A stretch of DNA of 64,000 bases from NCBI GenBank assembly GCA_905221605.1, contig CAJNDS010002497.1, positions 82,001 through 146,000 on the forward strand, in the 5' to 3' direction. The notes beneath the pieces are model-generated. The model saw only the letters and a list, made by a program, of their open reading frames with translations, made no database searches and was not told the DNA's origin. Position 1 is the first letter of the stretch, and the number at the start of each line of letters is the position of its first letter. The DNA is from Symbiodinium natans (taxonomy: Eukaryota > Sar > Dinophyceae > Suessiales > Symbiodiniaceae). This document shows positions 55,701 through 63,714 of the stretch, piece by piece. A program made the position numbers and the translations under genes.

Positions 55701-56847
55701 GGTTTAGGGTTTCGGGTTTAGGGTTTAGGGTTTAGCTTTTCTAGACCCTGAACCTTAAACCCCTAAACCTCACGAGTCTTAGGAGTTTTAGGTACCCTGG
55801 CACAGCCCTTCATTTCAAGCTACGGTCTCGAACTCCCCAATTTCCTACGGAGAACTTAAGGCCCTAAACCCTAAACCCTAAACCCTAAACCCTAAACCCT
55901 AAACCCTAAACCCTAAACCCTAAACCCTAAATCCTAAACCCTAAACCCTAAACCCTAAACCCTAAACCCTAAACCCTAAACCCTAAACCCCCTTTGGGGG
56001 GCTTCTCGAAGGCGAGCGCTCCCGAGGTTCAGGGACTGGACTCCTAAAAACTGTGTTTAGGGTTTCGGGTTTAGTAAATTTAGGGTTTAGGGTTTAGGGT
56101 TTAGGGTTTAGGGTTTGGGGTTTGGGGTTTGGGGTTTGGGGTTTGGGGTTTCGGGTTTCGTCAATTTAGGGTTGAAGATATATAGACCTAGGCGTCGAGC
56201 TCATGGAAACGATCGTTTGGGCCGATTCTTCAGAGGCTCATCCCCTACCTTCCCCGCGTCCAAACAAACAGCCTCGGCCTCAGCTGTGTAACCCTAAACC
56301 CTAAAGGCAAAACAAACAGGTTTAGAGTTTAGGGTTTAGGGTTTAGGGTTTAGGGTTTAGGGTTAGGGCCACCTGAACCAAGCTTCACAGTCCCCTCCAA
56401 CCCCCTCCCTCTCCCCATAAACCGAACAAAAGCTAAGCTCAGACCCCAGACACCCTGGCACGGTTTAGGGTTTAGGCTTTAGGGTTCAGGGTTCAGGCTA
56501 CAAAAGCCTCTGGAACATCTCAACCCCTCAAAATGCAGAATCAACCTGAGCGGTATCCCTAAACCCTAAACCCAAAAACCCAAAAACCCTAAAACCCAAA
56601 AACCCTAAACCCTAAACCCTAAACCCTAAACCCTAAACCCTAAACCCTAAATCCTAAACCCTAAACCCTAAACCATGCCTGAAGGAGGAGCGCAAGCGAT
56701 CCGACGGGTTGGTGAGAAGCCTGGCTCCGTTTCAGCTTCTCGCCATCTTTCTTCGTTGTGCAGCCACGCGTAGCTTCATATAAATGAACCTATATATATA
56801 TATAGATAGATTAATAAATAGATAGATAAACAAATACATAAATGATA

Positions 56848-56878
<31 letters not shown>

Positions 56879-59800
56879 GTATACTCACAAATATCAAGTC
56901 GCACTTGATGGTCATGTTGGGACTTCGCTTGTTTCAACTTCGTTGGGCTTCCGTTGGGAGGCTCTGTTTTATGACGCAGCATGTGTCTGGATCTTTGGGT
57001 CGGAATAACGGAATAACTACTAGTAGTATCCCCTTATGGCCCCTGCAACTAGACTATAATAACGCCCAAAAACCCTAGTCTCATCATAAAGGCTGGGTTT
57101 GTGGTGGCGGCTTCGGGATCTGCATGGGGGGGGGGGGGGGGTTGGGGGTTGAGGGTCTTTTGGGGTTTAGGGTTTAGGGTTTGGGGTTTAGGGTTTAGGG
57201 TTTAGGCTTAGGGTTTAGTGTTTAGGGTTTAGGATTTGGGGATTAAGCTCAAGAGCTTCGGACTTGAGGCTTTATCTGTCCTCTCTTCTTGTGGTACTGA
57301 AACGACGGGGCATCTCTCTGCAGGCCGAAGACTCTCGCCCTCTTTCTTTCTCTCTCTCTCCCTCTCTCTCGCTCTCTCTGTATCTCTCTCTGTATCTCTC
57401 TCTGTATCTCTCTCTGTATCTCTCTCTCTCTCTTTCTTTCTCTCGCTTTCTTTCTCTCTCTTTCTTTCTCTCTCTTTCTTTCTCTCTCTTTCTTTCTCTC
57501 TCTTTCTTTCTCTCTCTCTCTCTCAGCAACTTGACGTCTTGTGCTGCCAAAGGGGCTGCTTGGACAGGTACGGGTACGCCTGCGGATGTCAGCGCAGGCG
57601 GAAAGGAGGTAGAGAGCCTAAAATACTTCCTGACCCTCAACCCTCAACACTACACCCGAATCACTAAGCTAAGGCGTGAACAGGGGGATACCGCTTAAGG
57701 CACCCTGGCCGGGCTGCGCTGTAGTGGGGCACCGAGGGTTTAGGGTTTAGGGTTTAGGGTTTAGGGTTTAGGGTTTAGGGTTTCGGGTTTCAGGGTTGAG
57801 GGCTCATAAGGGCTGAGGGTTTATGGAGGTTCTTTCAGGTTTAGGGATTTGAAGGGTTTAGGGCTCAGGCTTCCCTAAACCATAAACCCTAAACCCTAAA
57901 CCCTAAACCCTAAACCCTAAACCCTAAACCCTAAACCCAATAGGGCTTAGGACATATAAGGGTTTAGGCGGAGACCGGACGTGAAGCACCCAACATCGAG
58001 TCCGTAACAACTAGCCCAATAGAGGCCCATTAAGTCAGAACGGGCGTATACTTTTGGGTTTAGGGTTTAGGGTGTAGGGTAGCTTTCTTACAGAAAAAAG
58101 CAAGATATGGGGATTCTAGCTATAAGGGGACCTGACCCTAAAACCTGAATCCAAAGCGCTCGTCCCTAAACCCTGAATCCTAAATCCTACTGCCTAAACC
58201 CTAAACCCTAAACCCTAAACCCTAAACCCTAAACCCGAAACCCTAAACAGCCTCGTCGATAATGGCAAAGTCAGGATCTCCCACCAGCGCAATGCCCTCG
58301 AGGACGCCGATGGCACGAATGATCAGAGCAAAGTAGGGCCTCTTCTGGTTTCTTTGGGGGAGTAGCCCCTTGGGGTTTAGGGTTTAGGGTTTAGGGTTTA
58401 GGGTCAAGGGTCAAGGGTAAAGGGTTTAGTGATTAAGGTTTCGAGGGTGCCGGGGGCTTTTGGGCGCAGGGTTGAAAGGGTTTGAGGGGGTTAGAGGTAC
58501 TAAGAGGTACTAAGAGGTACTAAGAGGCACTAAGAGGGTTCAGGGTTTACATGGGTTGAGGTCCGAGGTAAAGGCTTAGCGTTGAGGCTTCGAAGGCAGG
58601 GATTCTGCTGAAAGCAGCCCGGTGCCGGGTTTAGGGTCTACTAAGCGTCCTCAAAGGGGATTAGAGTACCCCCCCCCCCCAATTAATACAATCCCTACGA
58701 AGGACTGTTAGTACAAGGGGAAACATCCCAAGTTTCGTATTTAGAGCTCAGGGCGCACCCGGAGACCTGCACCAAACATTTAGAATCGACTCGTGCGGCT
58801 CTAGGAAAACACAAAAATGACCACTTGGGATGTTCCCGCTTTTTTGCCTTAATAGGGATGATGATAGGGGTACTAGAATCCTACTCTTAGTTTAAGGGGG
58901 GAACATCCCAAATTGTGATAACAAATAAAGGCAAAGCAAAAGGATACGAACAACGAAAGAATGGCAACTGACAACAACATGAAAACTAGTAGCAAGAAGA
59001 ATCATACGTATTGACATCAACGAACATATCAGTAATCCTTACCATGCCAATGATTGAAATTAGGCGATTGCTAACACTAGTAAAACCAATCATAAATAGA
59101 AAAAACTAGCAAGGATTTGCTGTAACTACAAGTAACAATCGTCATACGACCCCCCACACAAGACTAAGAATAAACAAATAAAAACACAAACGAAACTATT
59201 AACAATAAGAACAATAATGATAATACTGATAATGTCAATAATAATACTAATCATAATAATACTAAGAATAATACTAATCATACTAATAACAATAAGAATA
59301 GTAACACAGCCACAGAAGCCTCTAGCATCCCTCTCCCGTGTCCTTTCAGGGAAACCTTCAATCCTAAACCGCTATTGGCGTCAACCCCTCAAACCCGTAG
59401 ACTCTACATTACATCCTCGTGCAGAACCCTACTTACCCTGAACCGGAAACCCCAAACACTTCGGACCCTTAAGTGCAGACTCTAACCCCTCAACCCGAAA
59501 TCCTATAGACCCTCTGAAACTCTACAAGCCTTTAAGCCCTAAACCCGAAGAACCAGTTCAAGATCTCGTCGGGACGACACGTGCCGCCGGATGGCGGGAT
59601 TCGAAACGGAAAATCGAACCTTGGCTTTACGGGGGGAGGGGGGGGGAGGGGGATTCGCTACAGTCGCTTGATGTGAGGGTTGTTCAAAATGTCGGCCCCT
59701 TGGTTGGGTGTTTTGCTGGGATCCCCCTATCACAACCAAAGATGCTCGTTGCTGGCAGACCGAGCTCAACAGTTGTGGAGGGTTTGGGGGTTCAAAGGGT

Positions 59801-62783
59801 TTAGGGTTTAGGGTTTACAGGGTTTGGGCTGCTAGGGTTATGGGTTTCCGGGATGGCCGGGATGGCGTGGGGGAGCTTGCATAAAATCGGGATCCGAGTA
59901 GCTTACCCTAAACCCTAAACCCTAAACCCTAAACCCTAAACCCAAAACCCTAAACCCTAAACCCTGAACCCTACGCCGCCAAAGTGCCACCTTTGTCTTG
60001 AATCTCATGGGCCCGAAACCTGAAACCCCCAAACCCCGAACCCCTGAACCCGCAGCTCCTAAACTCGAAACCCCTAAGACCCGAAACCCAAACCCCGGGA
60101 GGCCTTTAACCCTAAAACCCCAAACCCTAAATCCGGAACCCCAAACCCCTTAAAGCCCCAACCCTAAACCCTAAACCCTTAACCCTGAACCCCAAACCCC
60201 AAACCCTGAACCCTAGAGCCTAACCCTGAACCCTAAACCCTAAACCCTAAACCCTAAACCCTGAACCCTGAGCCCTAAACCCTAAACCCCCAAACACCCC
60301 GAAAGCTGTCGCGTGCACGAGCCGCGTGATCTGCGCCAGGTCGGCGGAAAGCTCGTTGAAGTTGATCCCCCTGGCGCCGCCACCTGCCGAGAAGGGGTTT
60401 AGGGTTTAGGGTTTAGGGTTTAGGGTTTAGGGGTTTAGGGTTTAGGGTTTAGGGTTTAGGGTTTAGGGGTTTAGGGGTTCAGGGAGGTTTAGGGTTTAGG
60501 GTTTAGGGTTTAGGGTTTAGGGTTTAGGGGTTTAGGGTTTAGGGTTTAGGGTTTAGGGTTTAGGGTTTAGGGTTGGTTGATTTTTTCTGGCACCGCCCCC
60601 TGCAGGGAAGATGGGGCTTCGTAGGATAGGGCCTAGGGGTTTAGGGGTTTAGGGTCTTAGGGTCTTAGGGCTTAAGGTTTAGCGTCTTAGGGTTGATACA
60701 GGGCTTGGAGTTTAGTTTGTCTAGGGGGGGGGGAGAGAGAGTGGCGGCACATATCCACTGGCTGACGCAGCCACCAACAACGGAGTATTGAAGAAGCGCT
60801 TTTAACCCTACTCCCTTTTGGATTGAGCTATCTTGGGGATCCTGAGAGGCCCCACCCAGGAAGAGAACAACCCCTTCCCCTGACCCTAAACCCTAACCCG
60901 AAACCCGAAACCCGAAACCCGAAACCCTAAGCCCTAAGCCCTAAACCCTAAACCCGAAGCCCTAAACCCTAAACCCTAAACCCCTAAACCCTAAACCCTA
61001 AACCCTAAACCCCTAAACCCCTAAACCCCTAAACCCCTAAACCCCTAAACCCCTAAACCCTAAACCCTAAACCCTAAACCCCTAAACCCCTAAACCCTTA
61101 ATAAACCCCAAAAACCCGACTAGGCCTGCGAGAGCTGCGTCGAAGACGCGCGACAGCGCCGGCACGATCGGCTTGACATCCACGCCTTGGGGGGCCTTGA
61201 TCCCTGTTTAGGGTTTAGGGTTTAGGGTTTAGGGTTTAGGGTTTAGGGTTTAGGGTTTAGGGTTTAGGGTTTATACCTTAAGAGCCCAAAACCTACCCTT
61301 TTTGGTAGGCTCTTACTATAAAACCCCTTCTAGGATTCTTAGGCAACCGACAAAAAAGTAGGTTTGGGGTTCTTAAGGTGCCCCTCAACCCCCTAAACCC
61401 TCTTCAACCCCCCCCCCCAAAAAAAAAAAACTCCCCAAACCTCTCAAAACTCAAAGCCGAAGGTGTCATTCCTCAGGGCTTCGGGGTTTGAGGGGATGAA
61501 AAATTCCGGAGGAAATCCTCAAGTCATCGACGATCAGGACGCTGCGGCTAAGCGTCCGTCCGGGATGAAATCCAGGTTTTGGAAGTCAGCGCCTGAACGT
61601 TTAGGGTTTATAGGTTTAGGGTTTAGGGCTTCCGGGATAACTGTTCTCCCCTAGCGCACTGAACTGCCCTTATTTGCTCAAGATCCCCTCAAAAAAAACA
61701 CGAGAAAATAATCACCAGACTACCCTTATAAGGAAGAACCTGCTGCATGTGTTAAGGGTCTCTTCAGCACATTGTAGCTATACTAGACCCGGGAGGTGCC
61801 CTTTTTGGTTTTGAGGGGATTAGAAGGGAACCCCAAACCTAAAGAAAGGAAAAAAGGGGCCTACTCCGGGTCCTAGTATAGTACCTGAACCTAAACCCCC
61901 CCCAAAAAGGGAATAAGGGCACTGCTGGGCATCCTAGCAGTACCTTCTTAAACCGTGAAGCCTTTTAAGTGCCACAAAAAGCTTTGATCGCATGCGAACC
62001 CGGCCTTGGAACTTGGTCTTAGCCGGCGCGCTAAACCCTGAACCCTAAACCCTAAACTCTGAACCCTAAACCCTAAACCCTAAACCCTAGACCCTAAACT
62101 CTGCTAGCTGCGACCAACCCCCTACATCCAACATATGTTCAGGGGCTGTATGGTTCAATGGTACTTAAGGTTTAGGGTTTAGGGTTTAGGGTTTAGGGTT
62201 TAGGGTTTAGGGTTTAGGGTTTAGGGTTTAGGGTTTAGGGCCTTTCTGGGGCTTCTACGAAGCTAGGGTTGTTGGGATTCCTGGGGTCCTCAAAGGGAAG
62301 AAGGCACTTTCAACACCCCAAAACATCCCCAGTTGCCTGGCTGTCTTTCCTGTACAGGCCCAAACTTAGAAAAGTATCTGAGGGCCAAATTTGCCTTAAT
62401 TTGGGTCCCTTGTTATGTAGCCAGTAGATACACTATGCATGAGACGGGCACATACTTCGGATCCCTACAGACAAGCGTAGGGGGCCATACTAAGGGCCCA
62501 TGGTTCCGACCTTAGAAACTACCCGACATGCGGGCTTACTTTCTGGGCTCTACCCTCTACCCGACGCGATTCTGCAAGCCGCCCCTGTAGACCCAAATCC
62601 CCAGTGCCCTGTCATATGCTACAATGCAAGCAATCGGGTTCAGGTTTCGGTCTTCTTAAAACCCTAAACACTAAACCCTAAGCCCCTTAAACCCTCTAAG
62701 AAGACCGCCTATCTCCGCATAGTCCCGATGAACCAGGTGCGCAATGGCTTCGACCATGCCATATCGCTGATCGTCCTCGGAGG
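41077..62783 (-). CDS. ABC1/ADCK/UbiB-like atypical kinase (plastid ABC1K type), C-terminal two thirds
   Basis: Members of this family are atypical kinases that act in mitochondria or plastid plastoglobules and influence prenylquinone metabolism (family knowledge). Exons in coding order match the region after the catalytic core: YGMVEAIAHLVHRDYAEI (62,783), QGVDVKPIVPALSRVFDAAL (61,203), INFNELSADLAQIT (60,383), YFALIIRAIGVLEGIALVG (58,344), RLLTNPSDRLRSSF (56,720), YMVYGKEGVFDADRLIDLLR (55,668), and weaker C-terminal segments down to a stop at 41,077. The N-terminal KxGQ region and most of the kinase core must lie above 64,000. Junctions with phase I could check (61,126 to 60,383; 62,697 to 61,203; 56,679 to 55,668) join in frame. 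Introns use GT, GC and GA donors and are framed by telomeric repeats. Confidence 0.85.
41270..41340 (+). repeat. AT-rich low-complexity tract
   Basis: TTATTATTATTATTTATTTA then a T run and a G run. No telomeric units. Confidence 0.85.
41607..41712 (+). repeat. Telomeric array (TTTAGGG)n
   Basis: About fifteen units in an ABC1K intron. Confidence 0.95.
41905..41990 (-). CDS. ABC1K exon, EDPRLAQGARELAQKLGRRA
   Basis: This reads EDPRLAQGARELAQKLGRRA then FELASW. Acceptor TCAGAG|GCGAAG; CCCTAAA upstream and TTTAGGG downstream on the coding strand. A C-terminal helix of ABC1K fits. Confidence 0.6.
42700..42775 (-). CDS. ABC1K possible exon, QTVASVFTLFRSAA
   Basis: The most plausible frame reads VAGGAQTVASVFTLFRSAAE. 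Bracketed by CCCTAAA (left) and TTTAGGG (right). Confidence 0.4.
43190..43310 (+). repeat. Telomeric array (TTTAGGG)n
   Basis: About fourteen units, a few GGGTTGA variants, next to the exon-like piece at 43,090-43,165 (DAELVREGLGSSRVSNL on minus, low confidence). Confidence 0.9.
43330..43610 (+). repeat. Higher-order variant GTGTAGAGGGTTTAGG
   Basis: A degenerate array of about 14-20-bp units in which TTTAGGG alternates with GTGTAGAGG. Confidence 0.8.
44420..44690. repeat. CCCTGTAAA / CCCTATAAA variant repeats
   Basis: Degenerate telomere-like repeats with an inserted dinucleotide, then the opposite strand from 44,630. Confidence 0.8.
44740..44813 (-). CDS. ABC1K exon, PFGDIFAPPLTAEEEPPG
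   Basis: This reads LGPFGDIFAPPLTAEEE. Acceptor CAACAAG|GAGCC preceded by CCCTAAACC on the coding strand. Position fits the loop after the LLPGIGP segment in plastid ABC1K proteins. Confidence 0.5.
44811..44936 (+). repeat. Long telomeric array (TTTAGGG)n
   Basis: About seventeen perfect heptamers. Confidence 0.95.
45535..45599 (-). CDS. ABC1K exon, LLPGIGPALLKRLGL
   Basis: This reads VPEEKFRSRLLPGIGPALLK then RLGL. LLPGxGP is a recognisable C-terminal feature of plant ABC1K proteins. Acceptor CCCAAAG|GGTGCC, with CCCTAAA immediately before it. Confidence 0.6.
46152..46248 (-). repeat. Telomeric array (CCCTAAA)n directly after a donor
   Basis: Thirteen to fourteen units. On the coding strand it starts in the donor itself: CCCGG|GTTAGGGTTTAGGG. 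Confidence 0.95.
46249..46340 (-). CDS. ABC1K exon, VKGVDCLGRGGIQALGKRLA
   Basis: This reads TVKGVDCLGRGGIQALGKRL then ANTSPLRPG. Compare the family segment VKGIDALxRxxLxxLxxxLG. Acceptor CTCAG|GACCG; CCCTGAACCCC precedes it. Confidence 0.65.
46612..46680 (+). repeat. Telomeric array (TTTAGGG)n
   Basis: About nine units. Confidence 0.95.
47050..47940. repeat. Pyrimidine-rich, CCCACC-rich block
   Basis: About 0.9 kb of C-rich degenerate tandem repeats (CCTTCCGCCCC, CTCATCATT, CACCCCC). Frames over 100 codons on both strands are compositional. Possible i-motif/quadruplex former. Confidence 0.75.
48100..48185 (-). CDS. ABC1K possible exon, GDFLVEE
   Basis: The minus strand reads GDFLVEERPCCKKS. 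GDFLxEE fits the family segment GNFFREFLLDEI loosely. Low confidence. Confidence 0.35.
48540..48690 (+). repeat. Variant array (GGGTTAA)n and (GGGTTCA)n
   Basis: About twelve GGGTTAA units in three runs separated by GGGTTCA pairs, then GGGTTTC and GGGTTTG. Confidence 0.9.
49605..49705 (-). CDS. ABC1K exon, SDGAREALTFLLSPDGALL
   Basis: This reads ATANSESDGAREALTFLLSP then DGALLGW. Compare the family segment ALxFLLSxEGxFF. Bracketed by CCCTAAA on the left and TTTAGGG on the right. Confidence 0.65.
49755..49800 (+). repeat. Variant array (GGGTTGA)n
   Basis: Six GGGTTGA units between canonical units. Confidence 0.9.
50041..50577 (-). pseudogene. Copia-type polyprotein fragment (between integrase and RT)
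   Basis: A 178-codon frame: YRPGDLVVYRRDEQVGGTKW, SSAARVIGQES, WVIHNALPVLCSVHARRPAN, then a Lys/Arg/Glu-rich linker. The GDLVxYxR ... W ... RVIG ... W ... RPAN pattern is the chromodomain-like segment after the Copia integrase in dinoflagellate elements. No integrase or RT attached. It lies in an ABC1K intron in the same orientation. Confidence 0.7.
51383..51505. repeat. 61-bp tandem duplication
   Basis: Two copies of GCGGCCTAATCACCCA ... ACGATTAGTAGAA ... GCACGTAGCTTT with few differences. Internal CTAATC and GATTAG are inverted, so each copy can fold. Confidence 0.85.
51620..51697 (-). repeat. Telomeric array (CCCTAAA)n after a donor
   Basis: About ten units. The candidate exon at 51,698-51,745 ends TTCTAAG|GTAGGGTTTAGGG on the coding strand. 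Confidence 0.9.
51698..51745 (-). CDS. ABC1K possible small exon, FEDSRATGMLSASK
   Basis: An open frame from CAG|TTTGAAG to the donor AAG|GTAGGG. Assigned by position and bracket only. Confidence 0.35.
52695..52800 (-). CDS. ABC1K possible exon near 52.7 kb
   Basis: Unique segment bracketed by CCCTAAACCCC (left) and TTAGGGTTTAGGG (right). One open frame reads AGLVQDSERTAPLHAASAET. Frame not certain. Confidence 0.35.
53365..53432 (-). CDS. ABC1K exon, FKKIPHVEAPDPEEIARAAM
   Basis: This reads FKKIPHVEAPDPEEIARAAM then SQ. Acceptor CAATAG|CCTTC, donor TCGCAG|GCATC (GC). Bracketed by telomeric repeats of the usual polarity. Confidence 0.6.
53457..53525 (+). repeat. Telomeric array (TTTAGGG)n with TTTAGGA variants
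   Basis: Six canonical units then three TTTAGGA units; lies directly upstream (coding sense) of the exon at 53,365-53,432. Confidence 0.95.
54085..54160 (+). repeat. Variant array (GGGTTTATA)n
   Basis: About seven 9-10-bp units GGGTTTATA/GGGTTTAGA. Confidence 0.9.
54462..54625 (+). repeat. Long telomeric array (TTTAGGG)n
   Basis: About 23 heptamers with a few TCTAGGG. Confidence 0.95.
55590..55668 (-). CDS. ABC1K exon, YMVYGKEGVFDADRLIDLLR
   Basis: This reads YMVYGKEGVFDADRLIDLLR then ALEASA. A highly conserved ABC1K segment. Acceptor TGTGAG|GTACATGG; donor is GA (GCG|GAGTTTAGGG). The previous exon's last AG plus this first G make the Arg codon. Confidence 0.88.
55676..55730 (+). repeat. 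Telomeric array before the YMVYGKEG acceptor
   Basis: About six units. On the coding strand CCCTAAACCCTTACTGTGAG leads straight into the exon. Confidence 0.95.
55859..55990 (-). repeat. Long telomeric array (CCCTAAA)n
   Basis: About eighteen units. Confidence 0.95.
56679..56720 (-). CDS. ABC1K micro-exon, RLLTNPSDRLRSSF
   Basis: A 42-nt exon. Family counterpart RLLTDxSPRLRAAL. Acceptor AGCCAG|GCTTC, donor TTCAG|GCATGG (GC). Joins in phase to 55,668. Confidence 0.8.
56791..56880. repeat. (TA)n / (GATA)n microsatellite
   Basis: TATATATATA tracts flanking TAGATAGATAAAC. Intronic. Confidence 0.85.
57332..57525. repeat. (CTTTCTCT)n microsatellite
   Basis: About 190 bp of pure pyrimidine with an 8-bp period and four CTGTATCTCTCT interruptions. 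Frames over 120 codons are artefacts. Confidence 0.95.
58252..58344 (-). CDS. ABC1K exon, YFALIIRAIGVLEGIALVGD
   Basis: This reads PYFALIIRAIGVLEGIALVG then DPDFAIIDE. Strongly conserved ABC1K signature. Acceptor AACCAG|AAGAGG; donor GC (GACGAG|GCTGTTTAGGG). Confidence 0.9.
58500..58530. repeat. GAGGTACTAA tandem
   Basis: Four copies of GAGGTACTAA-like decamers. Confidence 0.8.
58640..58912. mobile_element. Hairpin element pair with GGGAACATCCCAA ends
   Basis: GGGGAAACATCCCAAG (58,718-58,733), CTTGGGATGTTCCCGC (58,827-58,842) and GGGGGGAACATCCCAAAT (58,896-58,913) show one or two short inverted-repeat elements of the family also at 28,480-28,680. Confidence 0.55.
58913..59330. other. A-rich interval free of telomeric units
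   Basis: About 420 bp of AT-rich sequence with an imperfect AATAATACT repeat (59,200-59,300). No gene recognised. Confidence 0.6.
59539..59769 (-). other. Unidentified open frame in ABC1K intron
   Basis: 76 codons: VRFSVSNPAIRRHVSSRRDL and others. Not recognised; possible transposon relic. Confidence 0.25.
60307..60383 (-). CDS. ABC1K exon, GGGARGINFNELSADLAQIT
   Basis: Completes GAGGGARGINF with the previous exon, then NELSADLAQIT. Acceptor CGGCAG|GTGGC. The last residues (RLVHATA) do not match the family's FDYPFR, so the donor may be earlier (ACGCG|GCTCG). Confidence 0.85.
60396..60575 (+). repeat. Long telomeric array (TTTAGGG)n before an acceptor
   Basis: About 24 units including 8-bp GTTTAGGG variants; about 13 bp from the exon. 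Confidence 0.95.
60893..61095 (-). repeat. Mixed array CCCTAAA / CCCGAAA / CCCCTAAA
   Basis: Sub-blocks: CCCGAAA x4, CCCTAAG, canonical, CCCCTAAA x7, canonical. Each sub-block is internally homogeneous. Confidence 0.95.
61126..61203 (-). CDS. ABC1K exon, GVDVKPIVPALSRVFDAALA
   Basis: This reads IKAPQGVDVKPIVPALSRVF then DAALAG. The acceptor is CCCTAAACAG|GGATC: the telomeric array runs straight into the AG. Donor GC (TCGCAG|GCCTAG). Confidence 0.9.
61206..61272 (+). repeat. Telomeric array abutting an acceptor
   Basis: About nine units ending two bases from the exon. Confidence 0.95.
61274..61372. mobile_element. Short inverted-repeat element
   Basis: Ends ACCTTAAGAGCCCAAAACCT and its partner AGGTTTGGGGTTCTTAAGGT are complementary over about 22 bp with three mismatches. 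99 bp, introner-sized. Confidence 0.75.
61778..61881. mobile_element. Short inverted-repeat element
   Basis: CTATACTAGACCCGGGAGGT at the left and CTCCGGGTCCTAGTATAG at the right are inverted. 104 bp with a GGTTTTGAGGGGATTAGAAG core like the introners of the peroxidase genes. Part of another introner (GGGAATAAGGGCACT... GGGCATCCTAG) follows at 61,905-61,945. Confidence 0.78.
62168..62240 (+). repeat. Telomeric array (TTTAGGG)n
   Basis: Ten units in an ABC1K intron. Confidence 0.95.
62697..62783 (-). CDS. ABC1K exon, YGMVEAIAHLVHRDYAEIGG
   Basis: This reads SEDDQRYGMVEAIAHLVHRD then YAEIGGLL. Acceptor CCTGCAG|CCTCC with CCCTAAACCTCC just upstream. Donor GA (CTTCTTA|GAGGGTTTAAGGG). First exon of the gene inside the window. 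Confidence 0.9.
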
Positions 62784-62884
62784 CTGCAGGTTAAGGAGGT
62801 TTAGGGTTTAGGGTTTAGGGTTTAGGGTTTAGCCCATCTAAACCCTAACCCTAAACCCTAAATGAAAAACCCCAAAACCCAAAA

Positions 62885-63040
62885 CCCTGAACCCTAAGCC
62901 CTAAGCCCTAAGCCCTGACCCAAAACCCTGAACCCTAAGCCCTAAGCCCTAAGCCCTGAGCCCTAAGCCCTAAGCCCTAAGCCCTAAGCCCTAAGCCCTA
63001 AGCCCTAAGCCCTAAGCCCTAAGCCCTAAGCCCTACCATG
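62885..63040 (-). repeat. Variant array (CCCTAAG)n
   Basis: About nineteen CCCTAAG units, homogeneous. Confidence 0.95.
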
Positions 63041-63129
63041 TGAACCCTGAAGCTCTCCAATCAGACAAGATGTGATGGGGGCGCATGCGAACCTTTTGTT
63101 AACCTTGCGCTGCCAGGCTTGGTTTCACC

Positions 63130-63252
63130 CTAAACCCTAAACCCTAAACCCTAAACCCTAAACCCTAAACCCTAAACCCTAAACCCTAAACCCTAAACCC
63201 TAAACCCTAAACCCTAAACCCTAAACCCTAAACCCTAAACCCTAAACCCTAA
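63130..63252 (-). repeat. Long telomeric array (CCCTAAA)n
   Basis: About seventeen perfect heptamers. Confidence 0.95.
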
Positions 63253-63714
63253 CTCGGCCTCAAGCACACAAGTCCACCCGCATAGTGAGGGTTTAGGGTC
63301 TAGGGCTGCAACCCTAAACCCTAAACCCTAAAGCAACCCTTCAGGTCTTTAGGGTTTAGGGCTTAGGGCTCGAAGTAGTGTCCCCTTACCGGGTAGCTGG
63401 GTAAACATGCAGGCCCGCTGCTCAGAATGATGCACAAACTTCAAGAATGGCTCGCCCCCCGCCCCCGCCCCCAACGGAGGATACGCCCTCAAGCCAGTGT
63501 AAACTGAAAAGATTGACATCTTTGGAGCTAAAGTTTCAGAAAGCTATAAAGCAGTCCCTGAAACTTTATCCGGACCTGAACATTCTCAATAAAACCCTAA
63601 AGAAAGCAAAACCCCAAACCCGAAACCCGAAACCCTAACGAATCTTGCCCAAGCCGCCGTGATTTTCGTCATCAGCCCAAAGTCCAAAATCGCGAGCCTG
63701 GGCTTTCGGGCGTA

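Noticed and set aside
57236-57698. Ser/Leu-rich frames of over 140 codons and an Arg/Glu frame on the other strand
   Set aside because: They translate a CTTTCTCT microsatellite.
58913-59330. tRNA or small RNA gene in the AT-rich interval
   Set aside because: No cloverleaf, A-box/B-box or other RNA motif could be made out by eye.
59217-59441. Hydrophobic membrane peptide
   Set aside because: Translation of an AATAATACT low-complexity stretch.
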